Of a DNA stretch of 64,000 nt, positions 52,944 to 61,503 are shown in pieces. The notes below the pieces were generated by a model, which did not search any database, was not told the DNA's origin, and saw only the letters and a program-made list of their open reading frames with translations. The translations under genes were made by a program, and so were the position numbers. The DNA is taken from the NCBI RefSeq assembly GCF_001613795.1, contig NZ_LPVZ01000020.1, positions 1,364,001-1,428,000 of the forward strand. Reading direction: 5' to 3'. Origin of the DNA: Thalassospira sp. MCCC 1A01148 (GTDB lineage Bacteria; Pseudomonadota; Alphaproteobacteria; Rhodospirillales; Thalassospiraceae). The first letter of the stretch is position 1. Each line of letters opens with the position of its first letter.

Positions 52944-53206
52944 TTGTGCTCACAAACTTCCAGATTACCCCAAGAGTTTTGGCGCAGATTTTTCTGCTGC
53001 CAGCCGGGTGCTTGTTCTTTTGTTCCCGGTTTTGCGCGAGATTGCGGATTTTTCCGTCTGTAGTTTCAGCGCGACGTCTTGATGTTGTCTGAAATGGTAG
53101 GGGCCCTCAAGCAGACAATTCTTACAAATACTGACCTTCCGGTTAGGTCGTGTGTATCAGACAGCTTGAAGGGCCGAGATTGACCTTTGGCATTTATGGC
53201 AAACCT
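52944..53206 (+). other. Promoter region before the cobalamin riboswitch
   Basis: About 260 bases with no clear coding frame. It must carry the promoter for the cobU riboswitch transcript on the plus strand and for the unrecognised gene on the minus strand. No convincing -35/-10 pair was found by eye. Confidence 0.4.
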
Positions 53207-53385
53207 GCTAGGTTCGGCGCACCGTTCGGTGATGGGAAATCGGTGCAAGGCCGATGCTGCCCCCGCAACTGTATCGGGTTGGGCGATCCGGGTCGGCGCG
53301 TGGCGCCAGACCAGCCACCGGGCAACCGGGAAGGCGGACCGCTTTCATGCCCGCAGCCAGGAAACCTGCCGAAGGTGTCACTATT
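53207..53385 (+). promoter_or_regulatory. Cobalamin riboswitch of the cobU-cobW-cobN group
   Basis: The core reads GATGGGAAATCGGTGCAAG (53231-53249), CCGATGCTGCCCCCGCAACT (53251-53270), and the B12 box GCAGCCAGGAAACCTGCC (53353-53370). This is the standard cobalamin aptamer. A hairpin (GGCCTC, 53410-53415, with GAGGCC, 53421-53426) lies just before the Shine-Dalgarno site GAGGAA (53433-53438) of cobU. It could be the expression platform that hides the ribosome site when adenosylcobalamin is bound. Confidence 0.95.
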
Positions 53386-53445
53386 CTTTAGAAGGTGGCG
53401 ACGCAATCGGGCCTCGGTGGGAGGCCATGGCGAGGAACAAACGGG

Positions 53446-53985
53446 ATGACCCAGATTTTACCCCCTGACGGCCCCTCTGGCGGGACGCATCTGATCCTTG
53501 GTGGGGCGCGATCCGGCAAAAGCCGGTTTGCCGAAAACATTATCAATCACGCAGGTGGTGGCACATATATCGCAACCGGGCGGGCCTGGGATGATGAAAT
53601 GGCCAACCGCATCGATCTTCACAAACAATCGCGCGGCGATCTCTGGCAGACAGTGGAAGAACCGCTTGAGCTCTGCGCTGCCTTACAGACCTGTAATGTC
53701 ACAGGTGGCAAACCGGTTCTGGTCGATTGCCTGACCTTGTGGCTGACCAATCTCATGCTTGAAGACCGCGATATTGACGCCGAGACTGAGGCCCTTTGCG
53801 ATCTGGTGCCGAAACTTGTTGTGCCGGTGCTTCTGGTCTCAAACGAGGTCGGCTTTGGCATTGTGCCGGAAAATGCGATGGCACGCGCCTTTCGGGATCA
53901 TGCCGGGCGCCTGCATCAACGCATCGCCGAACTGGCTGACAAGGTGACCCTTGTGGTGGCCGGCATACCGATGCAGGTGAAATAG
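53446..53985 (+). CDS. cobU: Adenosylcobinamide kinase / guanylyltransferase
   Basis: 179 aa from ATG 53446 (GAGGAA upstream); the open frame starts 51 bases earlier, inside the riboswitch platform. CobU (CobP in Pseudomonas) phosphorylates adenosylcobinamide and then transfers GMP. HLILGGARSGKSRFAENIIN is the P-loop; ATGRAWDDEMANRIDLHKQS, PVLVDCLTLWLTNLML and LLVSNEVGFGIVPENAMARA are typical. It is the first gene after the cobalamin riboswitch, so B12 supply should lower its expression. Confidence 0.95.
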   Translation: MTQILPPDGPSGGTHLILGGARSGKSRFAENIINHAGGGTYIATGRAWDDEMANRIDLHKQSRGDLWQTVEEPLELCAALQTCNVTGGKPVLVDCLTLWLTNLMLEDRDIDAETEALCDLVPKLVVPVLLVSNEVGFGIVPENAMARAFRDHAGRLHQRIAELADKVTLVVAGIPMQVK

Positions 53986-54019
53986 CAACATAAAGAATTG
54001 AATTTTAAGGACTTTACAA

Positions 54020-55060
54020 ATGGCACAATTGGGCAAAATCCCCGCAACCGTCATTACCGGTTTTCTGGGGGCAGGCAAAACAACGATGATCCGCAACATG
54101 CTGGAAAATGCCGATGGCAAACGCATTGCGCTGATTATCAATGAGTTTGGCGATCTGGGCGTGGATCGCGGCATCATCAATGGATGCGGTATCGAAGGCT
54201 GCGAAGAAGATGATGTGGTTGAACTGGCCAATGGCTGCATCTGCTGCACGGTGGCAGATGACTTTCTGCCAACCATCCAGAACCTGATTGATCGTGAAAC
54301 ACCACCTGACCATATCGTTATCGAAACATCTGGCCTTGCCCTGCCAAAACCCTTGGTAAAGGCGTTTAACTGGCCCGAAGTCCGGTCGCGTGTGACAGTT
54401 GACGGCGTGGTGGCTGTGCTTGATGGCGCGGCCCTGCGCGATGGTCTTTTTGCCCATGATCATCACGCGGTACAGGCCCAGCGCGAAGCTGATGACAATC
54501 TGGATCATGAAAGCCCGCTTGAGGAACTGTTCGAAGAACAACTTCACTGTGCGGATATGGTGGTTCTGAACAAGACGGACCTTCTGACCGATGCCGAACG
54601 CAGCAAGGTCGAAGCAGATATCCGTGCAGAATTGAAAAAGCCGTCGGTCAAGATTATCGCAACCGACCATTCACGGGTGGAAAATGCCATCCTGCTGGGT
54701 CTGGGTGCTGCTGCCGAGGATGACCTTGATAGCAGACCGAGCCATCATGACGATGGTCACGAACACGACCATGACGATTTCGACAGTTTCGTTGTCTCGC
54801 TTGATGCGATCAGCGATCCGGCGACGCTTGAGAAGCGCCTGATTGATGTTGTGCGCCAATTTGATGTTTTGCGGATCAAGGGATTCCTGGATGTGCCGGG
54901 CAAACCGATGCGCCATGTGGTTCAGGGGGTTGGCGAACGTTTCCAGCGCTATTTCGACCGTCCGTGGGCGGATGGCGAAACCCGCCGTTCCGAACTGGTC
55001 GTGATTGGTCTGCATGGTCTGGACCGTGCAGCGATTGAAGCCGCCATCAAGGCCGCCTGA
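54020..55060 (+). CDS. cobW: CobW-type metal-binding GTPase
   Basis: 346 aa. G3E GTPase with VITGFLGAGKTTMIRNML (P-loop, about 12), NEFGDLGVDRGII, ANGCICCTVADDF (the CxCC metal motif) and VVLNKTDLL. A His/Asp-rich loop (RPSHHDDGHEHDHDD, about 240) probably binds cobalt. The C-terminal CobW_C domain follows. It is thought to deliver cobalt to CobN for insertion. It lies 34 bases after cobU and before cobN, as in other late-insertion clusters. Confidence 0.93.
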   Translation: MAQLGKIPATVITGFLGAGKTTMIRNMLENADGKRIALIINEFGDLGVDRGIINGCGIEGCEEDDVVELANGCICCTVADDFLPTIQNLIDRETPPDHIVIETSGLALPKPLVKAFNWPEVRSRVTVDGVVAVLDGAALRDGLFAHDHHAVQAQREADDNLDHESPLEELFEEQLHCADMVVLNKTDLLTDAERSKVEADIRAELKKPSVKIIATDHSRVENAILLGLGAAAEDDLDSRPSHHDDGHEHDHDDFDSFVVSLDAISDPATLEKRLIDVVRQFDVLRIKGFLDVPGKPMRHVVQGVGERFQRYFDRPWADGETRRSELVVIGLHGLDRAAIEAAIKAA

Positions 55061-55089
55061 ATCCATTCTACCGGATGAAACTTGGCTGA

Positions 55090-55115
55090 GACCGGATGGA
55101 TTTTTACATCCGGTC
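55090..55115 (+). terminator. Hairpin between cobW and cobN
   Basis: GACCGGATG and CATCCGGTC are perfect 9-bp arms around an 8-nt loop. No U run follows directly (CTGGTCGCCTTTTCG). It may partly terminate transcription or protect the cobU-cobW message so that cobN is made at a different level. Confidence 0.45.
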
Positions 55116-55160
55116 CTGGTCGCCTTTTCGACGTAACGACGCAAGAATACGGATCCCCAA

Positions 55161-58100
55161 ATGCATCTATTGGCAGCCCAGCCCGGAATGGTCACGGATG
55201 GCAGCGAGGCCGTCGACCTTGGACAGCAACCCGGCGATGTGGTGATTCTGTCTGCGGCCGAGTCTGAGCTGGCCTGCCTTGCCGGGGCACAAGGGCGTCT
55301 GGTGGATGCATTCGGCGATCAAACTCCGTCCTTGCGTCTGGCAAGCTTGCTGCAGCTTGGCCATAACATGTCAGTTGATCTCTATATCGACGATGTGCTT
55401 TCCGATGCCAAATTCATCATCGTTCGCATTCTGGGCGGGCGCGGTTATTGGGATTACGGTATCGAACAACTGGTTGTCCTTGCGCGTGCCAAAGACATTC
55501 CCCTGATCCTGTTGCCCGGTGATGATCAACCCGATGCTGAACTTTTATCGCTTTCGACCGTCAAGGGGCGGGAATATCAGAATATCTGGCGTTACCTGAT
55601 CGAGGGCGGACCGCAAAACTCCGAGAATTTACTTCGTCTTATATACGAAAACTTAAATTCAAGCGTGAACTGGAACTGGTCACCTGCCGCGCCACTGGTC
55701 AAGGCCGGGGGCTATTGGCCCGGCAAGGCGCAGGCAAGCCTTGATGAAATCCGCGTTAACTGGGTTGAAAATCAACCGGTTACGCCGATTATCTTCTATC
55801 GTTCACTGGTACAGGCCGCCAATCTGGATGTTATTGACGCGCTGGTTGAGGAACTTTGTGCCAATGGTCTGAATCCATTGCCAATTTTTGTCGCCAGTCT
55901 CAAGGATCCGGTGGCAGCGGCATTGGTCGAGGACTGGCTGGCAGAAACCAGTGCGGATTTGATCCTGAATACCACCGGGTTTGCGATATCTGTTCCGGGG
56001 TCAGAACGAAAAAATGGTCCGTTTGACGCGGTGGATGCCCCGGTCTTTCAGGTGGTGCTGTCGGGTGGTGGCGAAGAAGCCTGGCGCGAAGGTGTGAATG
56101 GTCTGGCCGCGCGTGATATTGCGATGAATGTCGCCCTGCCCGAAGTCGATGGCCGTATCCTTTCACGTGCTGTGTCGTTCAAGGGATCGGCTGGCAAGGA
56201 TGACCTGACCCAGATTGATCTGGTGAAATACATCCCGGTCCGTGATCGCGTGGCCTTTACCGCCGAACTTGCCGCCAACTGGGTACGCTTGCGCAAATCG
56301 GATACAGCTTCGCGCAAGGTGGCGATGGTTATGGCGAACTATCCAAACAAGGATGCCCGCCTTGGCAACGGGGTCGGGCTTGATACCCCGGCCGGCATGA
56401 TCGAAACACTTCGTGCGATGCAGGGCGAAGGATACAGGGTCAATGATCTGCCGGAAGATGGCGACGCCCTGATTGCTGCGATCAAGGCCGGGCCGACCAA
56501 CGATTTCAAATCCCTTGCTGATCGCGAAATTCGCGTGACCTTGTCTCGTACGGACTACCAAAAGGCGCTTGATGCCCTGCCACCGGCCATCCGGGATCAG
56601 GTAATTGAGGCCTGGGGCGACCCGACGAATGATCCGTTCTATCTGGCGGGTCAGGATGCCTTTGCGCTTTCCATCCTGCCGCTTGGCAATGTGGTGATCG
56701 GGTTGCAGCCCGCGCGTGGCTATAACATTGATCCGCTTGAAAGCTATCACTCGCCCGATCTGGTGCCGCCGCACAACTATTTCGCCTTTTATATCTGGCT
56801 GCGTCATGTGTTTGGCGTCGATGCGATCATTCATTTTGGCAAGCATGGCAATATGGAATGGCTGCCGGGCAAGTCGCTGGCGCTGTCCGAGGATTGCTTC
56901 CCGGAGGCCGTTTTTGGTCCGACACCGCATTTCTATCCGTTTATCGTCAATGATCCGGGCGAAGGCACACAGGCCAAACGCCGCGCCCAGGCGGTGATCC
57001 TTGATCATTTGACCCCGCCTTTGACCCGGGCGGAAAGCTATGGGCCGCTCAAGGATCTCGAAGCGCTGGTCGATGAATACTATGATGCCGCCGCGGTTGA
57101 TCCCCGCCGTCTTGTGATCCTCAAACGCGATATCCTTGAACTGGCGATTCGCATAGGCCTTGACCGTGATTGCGGCATCGAGGCGGGCGAGGACGAAGAA
57201 AGCGCGCTGGCCAAGCTTGATAACTATCTGTGCGAGCTCAAGGAACTGCAGATCCGTGACGGACTGCATATCTATGGCAAGGCCCCGGATGGCGATCTTT
57301 TGACCGATCTTCTGGTCGCACTTGCACGGCTACCGCGTGGTGCGGACACCGGCCCCAAGGCGTCCCTGCATCGCGCGATTGCCAGGGATATCCTTGATGA
57401 TCCCGCGTTTGATCCGCTTGATTGTGCCTTTGCCGAATTCTGGCCGGGCGCCAAGCCCGAAATTCTCGCGCACTATGACGGCGAAGATATCGGACCATGG
57501 CGCACCACCGGCGATACTGTGGAACGGATCGAGCTTTTGGCACGTGATCTGGTCAAGGGAACGGTGAAGGCCGACCCGGCGTGGTCAGCCGTCTGTGACG
57601 TTATTTCTGATATCGAAACGACTATTCGGCCGTCGGTTGTTGGTTGCGGTCCGGCCGAGATCGAAGGCCTTTTGCGTGGCCTTGCAGGCAAGTTCGTTGA
57701 ACCCGGGCCATCTGGCGCGCCGACCCGTGGCCGACCGGATGTGTTGCCGACCGGGCGCAATTTCTATTCGGTTGATACCCGTACCGTGCCAACCCCGGCG
57801 GCCTGGCAGTTGGGATGGAAATCAGCGGAGTTGCTGCTGGAACGCCATGTGCAGGATCACGGCGAATGGCCAGCGGCGCTGGGGCTTTCGGTCTGGGGTA
57901 CGAGCAATATGCGTACTGGTGGCGATGATATCGCGCAGGCGCTTGCCCTGATGGGGGTACGCCCGACCTGGGATAGTGCATCGCGCCGGGTGACCGGCTT
58001 TGAAATCATGCCGGCATCGGTGTTGGGGCGTCCGCGTGTTGACGTCACCTTGCGGATTTCTGGTTTCTTCCGCGATGCCTTTCCCGGCCTGATAGATCTG

Positions 58101-58925
58101 TTTGACAGTGCGGTAAGGGCGGTGGCCGACAAAGCTGATGAACCCGATGACGCCAATCCGATTGCTGTGCGCGTGCGGGCCGAAACCGAAAAACTCCGTG
58201 TGAATGGAATGGATCAGGATCAGGCCGCCCGACAAGCTGGCTTCCGGGTGTTTGGTTCCAAACCCGGCGCCTATGGGGCCGGGTTGCAGGCGATGATTGA
58301 TGAAAAACTCTGGGAAGACGAAGACGATCTTGCCGATGCCTACCTTGCCTGGGGCAGCTATGCCTATGGCAACGGGGCCGAAGGCACGGCGGCACGCGAT
58401 CTGTTTGAAACCCGCCTCAGTAAGGTCGATGCGATTGTCCACAATCAGGATAACCGCGAACATGATCTGCTGGATTCCGATGACTATTATCAGTTCGAAG
58501 GCGGAATGACATCGGCTGTGCTTAGTTTATCAGGCAAGCAGCCAACGGTTTATCACAGCGACCATTCCCGTCCCGAAAGCCCGAAGATCCGGACACTCGA
58601 AGAAGAAATTGCACGTGTTGTTCGGGCGCGTGTGGTGAACCCCAAATGGATCAAGGGGGTAATGCGCCACGGCTACAAGGGCGCGTTCGAGATGGCGGCA
58701 ACAGTCGATTACATGTTTGCATTTGCTGCCACAGCACGTTGCGTCGCTGATCATCACTTTGATCTGGTCTATGACGCTTATCTTGGCGATGCAGAGATAC
58801 GCGATTTCATCGCCGATCATAATCCCGACGCGCTTCAAGATATCAAAGACCGCCTGCGTGAGGCAATTGAGCGCGGGCTGTGGCAGCCGCGCCGCAACAG
58901 TGTTTCCGCCGATCTGGTGCCATAA
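55161..58925 (+). CDS. cobN: Cobaltochelatase subunit CobN
   Basis: 1254 aa, the usual length for the large chelatase subunit. It inserts cobalt into hydrogenobyrinate a,c-diamide with CobS and CobT chelatase subunits (not in this window). The magnesium-chelatase-H-like fold is visible with GYWDYGIEQLVVLARAKDIP, MANYPNKDARLGNGVGLDTP, YHSPDLVPPHNYFAFYIWLR, IHFGKHGNMEWLPGKSLALS (metal-binding His about 555) and the C-terminal WIKGVMRHGYKGAFEMAATV. No strong ribosome site was seen before ATG 55161. The gene follows cobW as in aerobic pathways. Confidence 0.97.
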   Translation: MHLLAAQPGMVTDGSEAVDLGQQPGDVVILSAAESELACLAGAQGRLVDAFGDQTPSLRLASLLQLGHNMSVDLYIDDVLSDAKFIIVRILGGRGYWDYGIEQLVVLARAKDIPLILLPGDDQPDAELLSLSTVKGREYQNIWRYLIEGGPQNSENLLRLIYENLNSSVNWNWSPAAPLVKAGGYWPGKAQASLDEIRVNWVENQPVTPIIFYRSLVQAANLDVIDALVEELCANGLNPLPIFVASLKDPVAAALVEDWLAETSADLILNTTGFAISVPGSERKNGPFDAVDAPVFQVVLSGGGEEAWREGVNGLAARDIAMNVALPEVDGRILSRAVSFKGSAGKDDLTQIDLVKYIPVRDRVAFTAELAANWVRLRKSDTASRKVAMVMANYPNKDARLGNGVGLDTPAGMIETLRAMQGEGYRVNDLPEDGDALIAAIKAGPTNDFKSLADREIRVTLSRTDYQKALDALPPAIRDQVIEAWGDPTNDPFYLAGQDAFALSILPLGNVVIGLQPARGYNIDPLESYHSPDLVPPHNYFAFYIWLRHVFGVDAIIHFGKHGNMEWLPGKSLALSEDCFPEAVFGPTPHFYPFIVNDPGEGTQAKRRAQAVILDHLTPPLTRAESYGPLKDLEALVDEYYDAAAVDPRRLVILKRDILELAIRIGLDRDCGIEAGEDEESALAKLDNYLCELKELQIRDGLHIYGKAPDGDLLTDLLVALARLPRGADTGPKASLHRAIARDILDDPAFDPLDCAFAEFWPGAKPEILAHYDGEDIGPWRTTGDTVERIELLARDLVKGTVKADPAWSAVCDVISDIETTIRPSVVGCGPAEIEGLLRGLAGKFVEPGPSGAPTRGRPDVLPTGRNFYSVDTRTVPTPAAWQLGWKSAELLLERHVQDHGEWPAALGLSVWGTSNMRTGGDDIAQALALMGVRPTWDSASRRVTGFEIMPASVLGRPRVDVTLRISGFFRDAFPGLIDLFDSAVRAVADKADEPDDANPIAVRVRAETEKLRVNGMDQDQAARQAGFRVFGSKPGAYGAGLQAMIDEKLWEDEDDLADAYLAWGSYAYGNGAEGTAARDLFETRLSKVDAIVHNQDNREHDLLDSDDYYQFEGGMTSAVLSLSGKQPTVYHSDHSRPESPKIRTLEEEIARVVRARVVNPKWIKGVMRHGYKGAFEMAATVDYMFAFAATARCVADHHFDLVYDAYLGDAEIRDFIADHNPDALQDIKDRLREAIERGLWQPRRNSVSADLVP

Positions 58926-59111
58926 TCTGTCAACTGATGCTTGTCATTGGAATCACGGGAATTTTACCGTGGGAACAAACCGGGCAGTTGAAACGTTACG
59001 TTTTCGCACCATATCTCAATTAACCAACTGTTAATAAGTTGTGAGGGACGGGGCACCCCTATCGGATCGCCTGCACGGGAAGCAGGATGATTGAACAGAT
59101 CGGAGGCCGCG

Positions 59112-59813
59112 ATGGATATCAAGACCAACGTTCGTTTGCCTGATTATCTGCAAACTCCAATACCCGCCCATGGGCGGCATGCAGATATCGTCAACTTCCT
59201 GCTTTCTGACTTTGACATGCCTGAATGGTTGCGTGCGGACTTGCACGGCGATGGACGCTATCGCCCGGCGCGCGGTGCCATTCGCGCAGTGCTGGACGTG
59301 CGCGAACACTTTAACGGTGTTCACCGGCCGGTGACGTTTGACGAGTTTCATGCCGGCATGACAGAGCTTGTCCACCATCTTCCCGGTCCCGATCAGACCA
59401 AATTTGAAATCAATGCCAAGGTGAAGATTTACTGGCGCTACCTGCAAGGGGTCGAACGCCAGGTTTGGCGCACGGCCATTGCTGTTGCCCATCTGCGTAT
59501 GGATCACTTCCCGGTGGTGCGTGAATTCAAAACCCTCATTGAACAGGTCGCGATCAGCCGCGACTGGCTAGAAAAACGCCTGGAGGTGGTTGAAAAAAGC
59601 TTCCAAAGCCCGGCGGCTGCGCGCAACGATGCCGTTCGCAAGGCTCTGCATCGTTTGCGCCGCATGTCACCCGGTGACCGTCTGCAACTGTTTAACAAGG
59701 CCCGGATGCGCCGCCCGGAATTGCGCAATATCGATATGCGTGAACCCGATAAATGGGCTGATCTGGTGACTGGCGATCTTGGATTGACCACCGGCGACGG
59801 TGCCAGCTTGTAA
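59112..59813 (+). CDS. Unrecognised protein
   Basis: 233 aa from ATG 59112, with CGGAGG 8 bases upstream; the frame opens 21 bases earlier. Middle and end are helical and basic (KVKIYWRYLQGVERQVWRTA, RKALHRLRRMSPGDRLQLF). No signal, membrane segment or known motif. A terminator follows, so it is probably monocistronic within the cobalamin region. Its function is unknown, and a regulator or nucleic-acid-binding role is only a guess from its charge. Confidence 0.7.
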   Translation: MDIKTNVRLPDYLQTPIPAHGRHADIVNFLLSDFDMPEWLRADLHGDGRYRPARGAIRAVLDVREHFNGVHRPVTFDEFHAGMTELVHHLPGPDQTKFEINAKVKIYWRYLQGVERQVWRTAIAVAHLRMDHFPVVREFKTLIEQVAISRDWLEKRLEVVEKSFQSPAAARNDAVRKALHRLRRMSPGDRLQLFNKARMRRPELRNIDMREPDKWADLVTGDLGLTTGDGASL

Positions 59814-59853
59814 CGCTGATTGGCTTTGGTTTGCAGTCACAAGATAAAGGAAC

Positions 59854-59884
59854 AGCGCGATCCTTGGGGTCGCGCTTTTCTTTT
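59854..59884 (+). terminator. Rho-independent terminator
   Basis: GCGCGATCC (about 59855-59863) and GGGTCGCGC (about 59867-59875) form the stem, with TTTTCTTTT after it. It ends the unrecognised gene at 59813. Confidence 0.85.
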
Positions 59885-59955
59885 GCGGGATTGTCTTAAG
59901 GCAGGCATGGGGGCAAACTTGATGCCCAATATCTCAGGGCAGGCAGGCGCATCGC

Positions 59956-60786
59956 GTGAAGAACTTGATTCCAATATTCTTTTGGCTCCCATGGCTCCCG
60001 GCTTTGGCCTTCGTCGGCCTGCTTTGGTACGGAACACCCGCAACAGCCGCGGATGGCAATGATTGGGCGCCTGTCCCGACCGGACCGTTCCACTGGCAAC
60101 TGCAAGGGGTGCTTGACGTCGATCCCTCCATCCGGGTCGTGGGTGGGGATCTTTTCGATATATCAGCTGATCAGGTCGCCGCTTGGCGGACTGCCGGGCT
60201 TTATCCGATTTGCTATGTCAATGTCGGCGCGGTAGAGGATTGGCGCGATGATGCGCAGGACTTTCCACGCGATGCGATTGGTGCGCCCTATTGGGGGTGG
60301 GACGGTGAAAACTGGCTTGATATCAGCCGGTTTGAACGCTTTGTCGATGTTATCAGGGCGCGTCTTGATCTGTGCCGCGACAAGGGGTTTCTGGCGATTG
60401 AGCCTGACAACATAGACGCCTATGAAGCCGATCAAAGCAGCAAGCCGACAGGCTTTGACATTTCGCGCTCCGATCAGCTGCGCTATGTGAACTGGCTCAT
60501 CAAGGAGGCCCATATGCGGGGCCTTGCCATCGGGCAGAAAAATGCTGCTGACCTTGTACCCGATCTGGTCGGTCGGATGGATTTTGCCTTGCTGGAATCG
60601 GCCCATCGCCTTGGCTTTATGGGGGAATTTGACCCTTATGTTGAGCAAGGAAAGCCTGTTTTTGCCGTCGAATATCTTGATGAAGGCGCTGATGCGATGA
60701 CCTTTTGCCCGGTGGCGGACGCGCACGGATTTCAGGGCGTCATTGCGCGCATCGACCTTGATCAGACACCGCAAAACTGCCCTTGA
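59956..60786 (+). CDS. GH114-like (endo-alpha-1,4-polygalactosaminidase family) secreted protein
   Basis: 276 aa from GTG 59956. An N-terminal hydrophobic segment ends in a likely signal-peptide site (ATA-A at about 32). The mature part is a TIM barrel of the GH114/TM1410 type: WHWQLQG-like FHWQLQGVLDVDPSIRVVGG, GLYPICYVNVGAVEDWRDDA, DKGFLAIEPDNIDAYEADQS (with the acidic catalytic residues) and GLAIGQKNAADLVPDLVGRM. The sugar substrate is unknown. It interrupts the cobalamin genes and lies only 52 bases before cobO, so it may share a transcript. Confidence 0.8.
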   Translation: MKNLIPIFFWLPWLPALAFVGLLWYGTPATAADGNDWAPVPTGPFHWQLQGVLDVDPSIRVVGGDLFDISADQVAAWRTAGLYPICYVNVGAVEDWRDDAQDFPRDAIGAPYWGWDGENWLDISRFERFVDVIRARLDLCRDKGFLAIEPDNIDAYEADQSSKPTGFDISRSDQLRYVNWLIKEAHMRGLAIGQKNAADLVPDLVGRMDFALLESAHRLGFMGEFDPYVEQGKPVFAVEYLDEGADAMTFCPVADAHGFQGVIARIDLDQTPQNCP

Positions 60787-60838
60787 GCCCAAGCTGCTTT
60801 CGCTGCATTCTGTGGCGGCATTTCAAAGGGAAGAAACA

Positions 60839-61465
60839 ATGACCGACAAAAGCCAGCCAGACGTCGATATTAATGCGCGCCATGATGAAAAAATGAAGAA
60901 AATCAAGGCCGCGCGCGACAAGATGATGGCCCAGAAGATCGACAAAAAGGGCCTGATCATTGTCCATACCGGCAAGGGCAAGGGCAAGTCATCCTCTGCC
61001 TTTGGCATGGCGATGCGCTGTGTCGGCCATGACATGAAAGTCGGCGTTGTCCAGTTCATCAAGGGCGGCTGGGAAACTGGCGAGGCTAAGCTTCTGAAAA
61101 AGTTCCCCGATCTTTGTGAGTTTCATGCCATGGGGGCGGGCTTTACCTGGGAAACCCAGAACCGCGCACAGGATGTCGCACTGGCGCGCGAAGCATGGGG
61201 CAAGGCGTTGGAAATGCTGCGTGATCCAAGCTATTCGATGGTGATCCTCGACGAGATCAACATCGTTCTGCGCTATGATTTCCTGCCGCTTGATGATGTG
61301 CTTGAAGCACTCGCCAACAAATTGCCAGATCAACACATTGTCCTGACCGGGCGGAATGCCCCCGATACCCTGATCGAGGCGGCCGATCTGGTCACGGAAA
61401 TGACCATGGTCAAACACCCGTTCCGTGAACAGGGCATCAAGGCACAGATCGGCGTTGAATTCTGA
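60839..61465 (+). CDS. cobO: Cob(I)alamin / corrinoid adenosyltransferase
   Basis: 208 aa from ATG 60839, with AAAGGGAAG upstream; the frame extends into the GH114-like gene. CobO (BtuR/CobA type) attaches the adenosyl group to cobalt. LIIVHTGKGKGKSSSAFGMA is its ATP loop (about 40); FIKGGWETGEAKLLKKFPDL, YSMVILDEINIVLRYDFLPL and VLTGRNAPDTLIEAADLVTE are typical. It is followed by cobQ after 38 bases. Confidence 0.96.
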   Translation: MTDKSQPDVDINARHDEKMKKIKAARDKMMAQKIDKKGLIIVHTGKGKGKSSSAFGMAMRCVGHDMKVGVVQFIKGGWETGEAKLLKKFPDLCEFHAMGAGFTWETQNRAQDVALAREAWGKALEMLRDPSYSMVILDEINIVLRYDFLPLDDVLEALANKLPDQHIVLTGRNAPDTLIEAADLVTEMTMVKHPFREQGIKAQIGVEF

Positions 61466-61503
61466 TCCGGCTTGATCATCTGAAAGAAAGTTTTGAAACC
61501 GGA

